Shown here: piece by piece, positions 1 to 5,405 of the stretch
Layout: every line of letters starts with the position of its first letter
Numbering within the stretch: position 1 is the stretch's first letter
NCBI GenBank assembly: GCA_913043075.1
Contig: CAJWLI010000114.1
Coordinates: 1 to 5,405, forward strand
Reading direction: 5' to 3'
Length of the DNA stretch: 5,405 bases
Source of the DNA: an uncultured Gammaproteobacteria bacterium
GTDB taxonomy: Bacteria > Pseudomonadota > Gammaproteobacteria > Pseudomonadales > Azotimanducaceae
Position numbers and translations under genes: made by a program
The notes under the pieces: model-generated
What the model was told of the DNA's origin: nothing
The model's input: only the letters and a program-made list of their open reading frames with translations
The model's database searches: none

Positions 1-1
1 C

Positions 2-568
2 GCGCGGGTTTTTCTTAAACTAAAAGAACTTGACGTATATAAATGGATATTTCCCTATAACGGATCCCCTTTAAAAGAATCTAATCTGGAGCTTTTAATA
101 AGAAAAGCTCTTGAAAGCACCGATCAGAGAGTTCTTAAGGATATGCCAATAACACCAGCTTTTATATATGCTTCAATTCTATGGTATCCATTCTTAGCCG
201 AGAGAAGCAGAAACATTAAAGAACTGGGCTTAAACAACTATGATGCTTCGAATGAGGCAGCTTCAAGCGTTCTTTCGAAACAACAACTTATTACATCTAT
301 TCCAAGGCGTTTTTCAACTCCTATTAAAGATATCTGGTTTCTCCAATTTCGTCTAAACTCTCGTTCCGGTAAAAAGCCTTTTCGAACTCTACAACACAAA
401 AGATTTCGAGCCTCATACGATTTTCTTTTGATAAGAGAAGCCGCGGGCGAAAAAACGGGGGATCTGGGGGATTGGTGGACAGCTTATCAGGCTGCATCAG
501 ATGAAAAGAGACAGAATTTGCAAAAGTCCCCTAGGAAAAAAAACCATACTTCTGGATTTAGGAAATAG
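2..568 (+). CDS. pcnB: Poly(A) polymerase I, C-terminal part (5' end outside window)
   Basis: This is the last 188 residues of a PcnB-type poly(A) polymerase, which adds 3' A-tails to RNAs and so marks them for exonuclease decay. The reading frame is open from the window edge, so the ATG at 143 is an internal methionine and not the start. Residues below are numbered from the first codon of the fragment. The segment around 52-65 (PAFIYASILWYPFL) matches the E. coli PcnB segment AFLFAAMFWYPLL. Residues 100-118 (IPRRF...DIWFLQFRL) match IPKRLTTLTRDIWQLQLRM, and HKRFRASYDFL near 132-142 matches HPKFRAAYDLL. A WW pair at 158-159 precedes a basic, lysine/arginine-rich tail, as in the family. The nucleotidyltransferase core would lie upstream and cannot be seen. 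A CCA-adding enzyme is the nearest relative, but the C-terminal motifs and basic tail favour PcnB. Alignments are from memory of the E. coli protein. Confidence 0.93.
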   Translation, partial: ARVFLKLKELDVYKWIFPYNGSPLKESNLELLIRKALESTDQRVLKDMPITPAFIYASILWYPFLAERSRNIKELGLNNYDASNEAASSVLSKQQLITSIPRRFSTPIKDIWFLQFRLNSRSGKKPFRTLQHKRFRASYDFLLIREAAGEKTGDLGDWWTAYQAASDEKRQNLQKSPRKKNHTSGFRK

Positions 569-626
569 AGTCATCACGGGGGCGAATAAAATTTGTAACT
601 TATTTTCAGTACTCCAACTTAAACCA

Positions 627-640
627 CTCAAGCGTTGAGG
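627..640 (+). promoter_or_regulatory. Ribosome-binding site of acs inside a small hairpin
   Basis: The only Shine-Dalgarno-like sequence before acs is GAGG at 637-640, five bases ahead of the ATG. It forms most of the right arm of a perfect inverted repeat: CTCAA (627-631), loop GCG, TTGAG (635-639). If it folds in the mRNA, this 5-bp hairpin would partly hide the ribosome-binding site. The repeat is seen directly; a regulatory role is inference, and a 5-bp stem can occur by chance. The rest of the 77-base gap between pcnB and acs shows no convincing promoter or terminator. A TAAAAT at 587-592 resembles a -10 box but has no -35 partner. Confidence 0.35.
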
Positions 641-645
641 CTAAA

Positions 646-2589
646 ATGAAAAAAGATTTCTCTTACCCTGTTCCAATCAATATTTCAAAAGATGCATCGA
701 TCGATCAGGAAAAGCATGAAGCCATGTACCAAGAGTCCTTAGAAGATCCAAAAAAATTTTGGGGAGAACAAGGCAAAAAATTTATATCTTGGATAACTCC
801 ATGGAAGACGGTTCATAAAAACGAATTTAAAAACGGTAAAACAGAATGGTTCATTGGAGGAAAGCTTAACGTGTCTTTCAATTGCGTTGATAGGCACCTC
901 GAGGACAGAGGAAATGAGACAGCGATTGTTTGGGAAGGCGATGAGCTAGAAGACTCAAGAAATATTACTTACAGCGAACTTCACAAAGAAATATGCAAAC
1001 TCGCGAATGCTTTAAAAACTAATGGAATAAGAAAGGGAGATAGAGTCTGCATCTATATGCCTATGATTCCAGAAGCAGCTTTCGCAATGCTTGCTTGCTC
1101 TAGAATAGGTGCTATCCACTCGGTAGTTTTTGGAGGGTTTTCACCCAGCGCTCTTAGGGACCGAATTTTAGATGCCGACTGCTGCGCGGTTATTACTGCT
1201 AATGAAGGGAAAAGAGGAGGGAAAATTGTTCCCCTTAAAAAAAATGTTGACCAAGCGCTCATTGAGTGTGCCAACGTAAAACGTGTTCTCGTTGTAAAAA
1301 GAACTGATGTCCTTCCTTCTTGGGAAGAAAGCCGAGATATTTGGTATCACGAGGCCATTGAGAGGGAGAGCACAGAATGTTTTATTGAACCTATGGATAG
1401 TGAAGACCCTCTTTTCATTCTCTATACTTCTGGCTCAACCGGAAAGCCGAAAGGCGTTCTTCACTCCACAGCAGGATATCTGCTGCACACGGCCATGTCG
1501 CATAAATATGTTTTCGACTACAAAGACGGTGAGCTATTCTGGTGCACGGCCGATGTTGGATGGATAACTGGGCACAGTTATATCGTCTATGGTCCTCTCG
1601 CTAATGGAGCTAAAACGCTTATTTTTGAAGGAGTACCTACTTACCCTGATAGCTCTCGTTTCTGGAATGTTATAGATAAGCACAAGGTGAATATTTTTTA
1701 CACGGCACCTACGGCAATAAGATCTCTGATGGGTTTGGGCGATGATTTTGTAACCAGAACCTCTAGAGAAAGCCTTCGCATTTTAGGCAGCGTAGGAGAA
1801 CCTATAAATCCTGAAGCTTGGGAGTGGTATTACAAAGTAGTTGGAGAGAGCAAATGCCCGATCGTGGATACTTGGTGGCAAACCGAAACTGGGGGCATTA
1901 TGATAGCCCCTCTTCCTGGAGCTACCCCTTTGAAGCCCGGCTCAGCAACCAAACCTTTTTTTGGAATAGAGCCTGCCATAGTTGATGGTGAAGGAAACGA
2001 AATTATTGGAGAAGGCTCTGGTGATCTAGTCATTAAAAATTCTTGGCCAGGTCAAATACGGACTATTTGGGGAGATCATAGACGATTAGTGGAAACCTAT
2101 TTTTCTACCTATGAGGGCTATTACTTTACGGGAGATGGAGCTAGGCGGGATGAAGAAGGATACTTCTGGATCACCGGCAGAGTAGATGATGTTTTGAATA
2201 TTTCTGGGCATAGACTTGGTACTGCGGAAGTAGAAAGTGCTTTAGTAGAACACGAGCTTGTAGCTGAAGCTGCAGTAGTTGGTTTCCCTCACCCCGTCAA
2301 GGGACAAGGAATCTACGCCTATGTCACTCTAATGCAAGGTTATAGCGGGGAACAAACTATAATAGAGGAACTCAAAGCATTGGTAATGGAAAAAATAGGC
2401 CCAATAGCGAAGCCAGATCTTATCCAGTGGGCTCCCAATTTACCTAAAACTCGTTCCGGAAAAATCATGCGTCGGATTTTAAGAAAAATAGCGGAAGGAG
2501 AGCTTCAGCAGTTAGGCGATACTAGCACCTTGGCCGATCCAACCGCAGTAGACGAGCTGATCTCAAATAGGGTCAAGCAAGGAGATTAA
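646..2589 (+). CDS. acs: Acetyl-CoA synthetase (AMP-forming acetate--CoA ligase)
   Basis: This cytoplasmic enzyme activates acetate to acetyl-adenylate with ATP and then transfers acetyl to CoA, allowing acetate scavenging. The protein has 647 residues; the E. coli enzyme has 652. The P-loop YTSGSTGKPKG spans 260-270. The acetate pocket has W306, T308, V383 and W411, with WWQTETGG at 410-417. The hinge and CoA-site motif TGRVDDVLNISGHRLG starts at 510, with hinge D514, G521 and R523. The C-terminal PKTRSGKIMRR holds the catalytic lysine K606, equivalent to Salmonella K609, whose acetylation by Pat-type enzymes switches Acs off. Every listed residue sits three positions before its Salmonella counterpart, so no domain is disrupted. 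The conserved pocket tryptophan equivalent to W414 supports acetate over propionate (PrpE) as substrate. The start is supported because EAMYQ falls at residues 25-29, as in E. coli. The gene follows pcnB after 77 bases on the same strand and converges on pnp. Confidence 0.97.
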   Translation: MKKDFSYPVPINISKDASIDQEKHEAMYQESLEDPKKFWGEQGKKFISWITPWKTVHKNEFKNGKTEWFIGGKLNVSFNCVDRHLEDRGNETAIVWEGDELEDSRNITYSELHKEICKLANALKTNGIRKGDRVCIYMPMIPEAAFAMLACSRIGAIHSVVFGGFSPSALRDRILDADCCAVITANEGKRGGKIVPLKKNVDQALIECANVKRVLVVKRTDVLPSWEESRDIWYHEAIERESTECFIEPMDSEDPLFILYTSGSTGKPKGVLHSTAGYLLHTAMSHKYVFDYKDGELFWCTADVGWITGHSYIVYGPLANGAKTLIFEGVPTYPDSSRFWNVIDKHKVNIFYTAPTAIRSLMGLGDDFVTRTSRESLRILGSVGEPINPEAWEWYYKVVGESKCPIVDTWWQTETGGIMIAPLPGATPLKPGSATKPFFGIEPAIVDGEGNEIIGEGSGDLVIKNSWPGQIRTIWGDHRRLVETYFSTYEGYYFTGDGARRDEEGYFWITGRVDDVLNISGHRLGTAEVESALVEHELVAEAAVVGFPHPVKGQGIYAYVTLMQGYSGEQTIIEELKALVMEKIGPIAKPDLIQWAPNLPKTRSGKIMRRILRKIAEGELQQLGDTSTLADPTAVDELISNRVKQGD

Positions 2590-2602
2590 GGGGCTGTCTT
2601 AT

Positions 2603-4717
2603 CTACTCTTCATCGTCTTCTGGATTTTCAGGAGCGATAGCATCTTCGTCACTGACGTCCTTCATCGACAACTTAATTCTTCCCCGGTCCACATCAAGCA
2701 CTTTAACTTTGACTTCTTGTCCTTCAGATAGATAATCAGTGACTTTTTCGACCCTTTCCTCTGCTATTTGAGATATGTGAACTAATCCATCTTTGCCTGG
2801 CAGAATATTAACGAATGCTCCGAAATCAGCTATTTTTGCTACCTTTCCTGTATAAATTTGTCCTACTTCCGCTTCAGCTGTGATAGCTTCTATTGAAGCG
2901 ACCGCCGCATCTCGAGATTCCAGATTTTCTCCAAAGATTATAATGGAACCATCATCCTCGATCTCTATCGAGGCACCGCTCTCTTCTGTAATCGATCTAA
3001 TCGTAGATCCACCTTTGCCTATTACATCCCGAACCTTTTCAGGTTCGACTTTTATGGTGACCATGGCGGGCGCGTTCTCCGAGACCTCTGCCCTGGATCT
3101 ACCTATCACCTTATTCATCTCTTCAAGAATATGGAGCCTTGCCTCTCTAGCCTGATCTAATGCAGTCTCCATTATTTCTTCTGTAATCCCTTGAATTTTA
3201 ATATCCATCTGGAGAGCGGTTACACCTGCCTCTGTTCCAGCAACTTTAAAATCCATATCGCCCAGATGATCTTCGTCACCTAAAATATCAGTTAAAACTG
3301 CGAAACCACTTTCTTCAAGAACCAAACCCATAGCAACCCCTGCAACGGGAGCTTTAAGAGGGACGCCAGCATCCATTAACGATAAGCTCGCCCCACAAAC
3401 GCTAGCCATAGAAGAAGAACCATTTGATTCCGTAATTTCGGAGACAACTCTTGTCGTATATGGCCATTCTTCAGTAGCCGGAAGCACAGCGGTGATGCCG
3501 CGTCGAGCTAGCCGCCCATGACCAATTTCTCTGCGTTTAGGCCCCCCCGAGAAACCCGTCTCTCCAACACTATAGTGCGGAAAATTATAATGCAGAAAAA
3601 AATTGTCTCGATAAGAGCCATGAAGCGCGTCTATTATTGCGGCATCTCGCGTGGATCCCAAAGTAGTTGATACAAGGGCTTGCGTTTCTCCGCGAGTAAA
3701 CAAAGCGGAACCATGCGCTTTCGATAGAACGCCCACTTCAACCTCTATTTTCCTTACTGTTCGATTGTCTCTCCCATCAATGCGGGGATTCCCCTCGACA
3801 ATAGATTTCCGAACAATTCTCTTCTCTAGTGACGCGAAGACATTAAGGACATCCTCCTCTTCAAAAACTTCTGTAATTAGTTGCTCTTTTGCCATTTCGC
3901 GCAAACGACCTAAGGATTCTTGACGCTCTTGCTTATCCACGATCTTATATGATTCTTCGATTCCCTCGGAAAAAGAATTCTCTAAGGATTCTTGAAGGGA
4001 ATTATCAACTTCAGGTTTTTCCCATGACCAATCTTGATTTCCTACAGCATCTTTGAATTCTTCAATCGCACTTATGACAACTTGCATTTCTTGGTGAGCG
4101 AACAAGACGGCTCCAAGCATCTGATCCTCTGTAAGTTCGTTGGCTTCTGACTCGACCATCAACACGGCCGATTCTGTCCCTGCCACTACCATATCTAAAT
4201 CAGAAGAATCCATCACATCACGTCCAGGGTTTAAAATATAACCGTCAGGCGAAAAGCCTACCCTAGCTGCACCTACTGGCCCCGCAAACGGAATCCCTGA
4301 AATACTCAGAGCTGCCGAAACTCCTATAAGTGCAGGAATATCAGGATCAATATTCTTGTTTGCAGAAACAACCTGACAAGTTACCTGCACCTCGTTCATA
4401 AAACCTTTAGGAAACAGGGGCCTTATCGGCCGATCAATCAACCTAGATGTAAGAGTTTCTTTTTCCGAGGGCCGCCCCTCTCTCTTGAAAAATCCTCCAG
4501 GAATCTTTCCCGCCGCATAGGTTTTTTCCTCGTAGTTCACAGTTAACGGAAAGAAATCTTGTCCCGGTTTCGCATCCTTCCTGCCAACAACTGCTACCAA
4601 AACACTTGTATCTTCAATAGTGACCAAAACTGAAGCTGTTGCCTGCCTGGCGATTTTTCCGGTTTCAAGCAATACCTCTTGTTCACCATACTTAAACTTT
4701 TTACTTATATAACTCAC
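2603..4717 (-). CDS. pnp: Polyribonucleotide nucleotidyltransferase (PNPase)
   Basis: PNPase degrades RNA 3'-5' with phosphate, releasing nucleoside diphosphates; it works as a trimer and, in gammaproteobacteria, often within the RNase E degradosome. From the GTG at 4717 it has 704 residues; E. coli has 711. Visible in order are a first RNase PH core (FFKREGRPSEKETL...RLIDRPIRPLFP), a helical linker, a second catalytic core, a KH domain with GKGG at 567-570, and an S1 domain with DFGAFV at 631-636 ending in an acidic tail. The second core carries PKRREIGHGRLA, ESNGSSSMAS and GDEDHLGDMDFK. Its D483, D489 and K491 correspond to E. coli D486, D492 and K494, so the enzyme should be active. An in-frame ATG at 4747 would add ten residues but has no Shine-Dalgarno. 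The GTG has GGAG six bases upstream and gives an N-terminus of family-like length. It follows rpsO as in E. coli. Confidence 0.97.
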   Translation of the reverse strand: MSYISKKFKYGEQEVLLETGKIARQATASVLVTIEDTSVLVAVVGRKDAKPGQDFFPLTVNYEEKTYAAGKIPGGFFKREGRPSEKETLTSRLIDRPIRPLFPKGFMNEVQVTCQVVSANKNIDPDIPALIGVSAALSISGIPFAGPVGAARVGFSPDGYILNPGRDVMDSSDLDMVVAGTESAVLMVESEANELTEDQMLGAVLFAHQEMQVVISAIEEFKDAVGNQDWSWEKPEVDNSLQESLENSFSEGIEESYKIVDKQERQESLGRLREMAKEQLITEVFEEEDVLNVFASLEKRIVRKSIVEGNPRIDGRDNRTVRKIEVEVGVLSKAHGSALFTRGETQALVSTTLGSTRDAAIIDALHGSYRDNFFLHYNFPHYSVGETGFSGGPKRREIGHGRLARRGITAVLPATEEWPYTTRVVSEITESNGSSSMASVCGASLSLMDAGVPLKAPVAGVAMGLVLEESGFAVLTDILGDEDHLGDMDFKVAGTEAGVTALQMDIKIQGITEEIMETALDQAREARLHILEEMNKVIGRSRAEVSENAPAMVTIKVEPEKVRDVIGKGGSTIRSITEESGASIEIEDDGSIIIFGENLESRDAAVASIEAITAEAEVGQIYTGKVAKIADFGAFVNILPGKDGLVHISQIAEERVEKVTDYLSEGQEVKVKVLDVDRGRIKLSMKDVSDEDAIAPENPEDDEE

Positions 4718-4723
4718 ATTATT

Positions 4724-4727
4724 CTCC
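4724..4727 (-). promoter_or_regulatory. Shine-Dalgarno site favouring the GTG start of pnp
   Basis: On the minus strand GGAG is followed by the six bases AATAAT and then GTG at 4717. The alternative in-frame ATG at 4747 is preceded by TTTATGTCGGC, which has no purine-rich pairing sequence. The ATGs at 4732 and 4729 (residues 6 and 7 counted from 4747) also lack one at proper spacing. This site therefore decides the preferred start. Confidence 0.6.
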
Positions 4728-4729
4728 AT

Positions 4730-4754
4730 CATCGGCTTGAACTTCATGCCGACA
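4730..4754 (-). other. Possible small hairpin in the rpsO-pnp junction
   Basis: On the transcribed strand, TGTCGGC (4754-4748) can pair with GCCGATG (4736-4730) around an 11-base loop, giving five Watson-Crick pairs plus two G-U pairs. The loop contains the upstream ATG at 4747, while the GGAG and GTG downstream stay free. In E. coli the pnp leader carries a large RNase III-cleaved hairpin used for PNPase autocontrol; this stem is much shorter, so equivalence is only a guess. The hairpin is not followed by a T-run, so it is not an intrinsic terminator. Confidence 0.3.
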
Positions 4755-4760
4755 TAAATT

Positions 4761-5030
4761 TTATCGACGCAAACCTAGTTTCTTAATAAGCGCCCCATAG
4801 TTCTCTAGACTTTTTTGTTTCAAATAGTTCAAAAGTTTCCTTCTTTGGCTGACCATCCGTAACAAGCCTACTCGTGAGTGGTGATCATTTGAATGATCCT
4901 TGAAATGGATTTGAAGTTCCTCGATATTTGCAGAGAGAAGGGCAATTTGAACTTCTGGAGAACCGGTATCATTTTCAGACTTTCCGAACTCCCTCACAAT
5001 TTCAGATTTTTTCTCAACACTTAATGCCAT
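4761..5030 (-). CDS. rpsO: 30S ribosomal protein S15
   Basis: S15 is a primary-binding protein of the small ribosomal subunit. It binds the three-way junction of helices 20-22 in the central domain of 16S rRNA and nucleates platform assembly. The protein has 89 residues, the same as E. coli S15, and shares its central block: DHHSR at 49-53, then GLLRMVSQRRKLL and YLK. The RNA-contacting residues H42, D49 and S52 (numbering with Met) and the N-terminal TG at 22-23 are all present, and the end GLGLRR-like sequence LGLRR is identical to E. coli. The ATG at 5030 has AGGAGA eight bases upstream. The stop lies 13 bases before the ATG at 4747, or 43 bases before the preferred GTG start of pnp, with no terminator between, so the two genes are probably cotranscribed. 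In several bacteria S15 represses its own mRNA by binding the leader. Confidence 0.98.
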   Translation of the reverse strand: MALSVEKKSEIVREFGKSENDTGSPEVQIALLSANIEELQIHFKDHSNDHHSRVGLLRMVSQRRKLLNYLKQKSLENYGALIKKLGLRR

Positions 5031-5038
5031 AACTTAAT

Positions 5039-5044
5039 TCTCCT
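5039..5044 (-). promoter_or_regulatory. Ribosome-binding site of rpsO
   Basis: AGGAGA on the minus strand lies eight bases before the rpsO ATG. It is the strongest Shine-Dalgarno sequence in the window, as expected for a highly translated ribosomal protein gene. Confidence 0.8.
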
Positions 5045-5066
5045 AAATATGCCTATTTTTATTGTT

Positions 5067-5116
5067 CCGTGTTTGCCGATCCGCGCATATTTACAGACCC
5101 TTTTCTCAAACCACGG
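5067..5116 (-). promoter_or_regulatory. Stem-loop in the rpsO leader, candidate S15 autoregulatory element
   Basis: On the rpsO-sense strand CCGTGGTTTG (5116-5107) pairs with CAAACACGG (5075-5067): nine Watson-Crick pairs with one bulged G. A tenth T-A pair forms at the base (5117 with 5066). The 31-base loop can form a further four-pair helix, GGTC (5099-5096) with GATC (5081-5078), which contains a G-U pair next to a G-C pair. S15 is known to recognise a GU/GC motif in 16S helix 22 and to repress its own mRNA in E. coli and other bacteria through leader structures that differ between lineages. The pairing is seen; S15 binding is inference. No T-run follows, so it is not a terminator. It ends about 22 bases before the ribosome-binding site. 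Confidence 0.45.
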
Positions 5117-5129
5117 ATTCGTATTTTTA

Positions 5130-5144
5130 CAAATCGATAATTTG
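5130..5144 (-). repeat. Short inverted repeat upstream of rpsO
   Basis: CAAAT and ATTTG flank a five-base spacer, forming a perfect 5-bp AT-rich stem. It lies at the expected 5' end of a transcript from the possible promoter at 5151-5179, so it could be a 5' protective hairpin or an operator, but its short length makes chance occurrence plausible. Apart from this repeat, the leader stem and the possible promoter, I see nothing in the 178 bases between truB and rpsO, including no clear terminator for truB. Confidence 0.2.
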
Positions 5145-5150
5145 GGCAGG

Positions 5151-5179
5151 AGTATACGTTATCAAGAGCTTTCTTAGAA
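5151..5179 (-). promoter_or_regulatory. Possible rpsO promoter
   Basis: On the minus strand TATACT (5156-5151) matches five of six bases of a sigma-70 -10 box. Seventeen bases upstream is TTCTAA (5179-5174), which matches only three of six bases of a -35 box. Transcription would start near 5144, giving a leader of roughly 115 bases that includes the stem-loop at 5067-5116. An independent rpsO promoter downstream of truB is known in E. coli. The call rests mainly on the -10 match and position. Confidence 0.35.
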
Positions 5180-5208
5180 CCTGCATCATTTAAAACCTTG
5201 AAAAATCT

Positions 5209-5405
5209 CTAATTTATCAACATTTTTTTAGGCGACAAGCGCCCATTAGCGCGAAACTCGCCAATTCCAAGAAATTCCGCCGGTCGGTTTGAATTTTCAG
5301 AATAGATAGTTACAAGCCCCGAGGGGGCCAAACTTTCAACAGAAATAGTTTTGCCATGCTTAAGGCTTATTTGTGATTGCTCTGGAACAAAGATTCTGGG
5401 CCAAC
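5209..5405 (-). CDS. truB: tRNA pseudouridine(55) synthase, C-terminal end (5' part outside window)
   Basis: The last 64 residues and TAG stop of a protein running off the right edge of the window. It ends in EFLGIGEFRANGRLSPKKMLIN, which matches the recalled E. coli TruB end FIGMGEIDDEGRVAPRRLV. This region belongs to the PUA-like C-terminal domain that helps bind tRNA; the catalytic aspartate domain lies outside. TruB makes pseudouridine 55 in the T-arm of nearly all tRNAs. Its position just upstream of rpsO and pnp on the same strand is the usual proteobacterial order (rbfA-truB-rpsO-pnp), which independently supports the call. The first full codon in the window is at 5403. Confidence 0.88.
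   Translation of the reverse strand, partial: WPRIFVPEQSQISLKHGKTISVESLAPSGLVTIYSENSNRPAEFLGIGEFRANGRLSPKKMLIN

Noticed and set aside
143..568. A separate 141-residue gene starting at ATG 143
   Set aside because: The frame is open from position 2 and the upstream residues also fit PcnB, so this is an internal methionine of a truncated-by-window gene.
587..592. TAAAAT as an acs promoter -10 box
   Set aside because: The matching -35 position (564-569) is AATAGA, with no resemblance to TTGACA, and no extended -10 is present.
1053..2033. Minus-strand and out-of-frame reading frames within acs
   Set aside because: The acs frame carries every family motif; the others resemble no family I recognise and are explained as shadows.
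2586..2602. TAAG/CTTA inverted repeat between acs and pnp as a bidirectional terminator
   Set aside because: Only four pairs, AT-rich, with a seven-base loop and no T-run on either side; too weak to call.
2880..3923. Plus-strand reading frames of 91 and 90 codons (2880-3155 and 3651-3923) opposite pnp
   Set aside because: They lie antisense to strongly conserved PNPase coding sequence, have low-complexity serine/threonine-rich translations and no good ribosome-binding site; they are shadows.
1..5405. Mobile element, phage, CRISPR or defence system
   Set aside because: All coding sequence is accounted for by five conserved housekeeping genes, and I found no long direct repeats, terminal inverted repeats or spacer arrays.

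Overview
The window looks like an ordinary chromosomal housekeeping region of a moderately AT-rich proteobacterium, most likely a gammaproteobacterium. Three observations support this. The gene order truB-rpsO-pnp is the classic proteobacterial ribosome/RNA-decay cluster. The left edge holds the C-terminal part of a PcnB-type poly(A) polymerase, a family typical of beta- and gammaproteobacteria. Recalled E. coli proteins align closely with all five products. The species cannot be named from the sequence alone. There is no sign of a phage, insertion sequence, CRISPR array, tRNA/rRNA gene or toxin-antitoxin system.

Layout: on the plus strand, the 3' end of pcnB (2-568) is followed after 77 bases by a complete acs (646-2589, acetyl-CoA synthetase). 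On the minus strand, read right to left, come the 3' end of truB (5405-5209), a 178-base intergenic region, rpsO (5030-4761, ribosomal protein S15) and pnp (4717 or 4747 down to 2603, polynucleotide phosphorylase). acs and pnp converge with only 13 bases between their stop codons.

How the genes fit together: truB (tRNA pseudouridine-55 synthase), rpsO (30S assembly) and pnp (3'-5' RNA decay) serve translation and RNA turnover. pcnB adds the 3' A-tails that PNPase uses as a landing site, so the two halves of the A-tail decay pathway lie about 2 kb apart on opposite strands. acs is metabolically unrelated (acetate + ATP + CoA to acetyl-CoA) and takes the place after pcnB where folK/panB is often found in gammaproteobacteria.

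The non-coding interest is modest. The rpsO leader can form a 10-bp stem with one bulge and could be an S15 autoregulatory element. The rpsO-pnp junction is very short, with a small hairpin, and a GTG start for pnp looks better than the upstream ATG. A small hairpin covers the acs ribosome-binding site. I found no previously undescribed system here.
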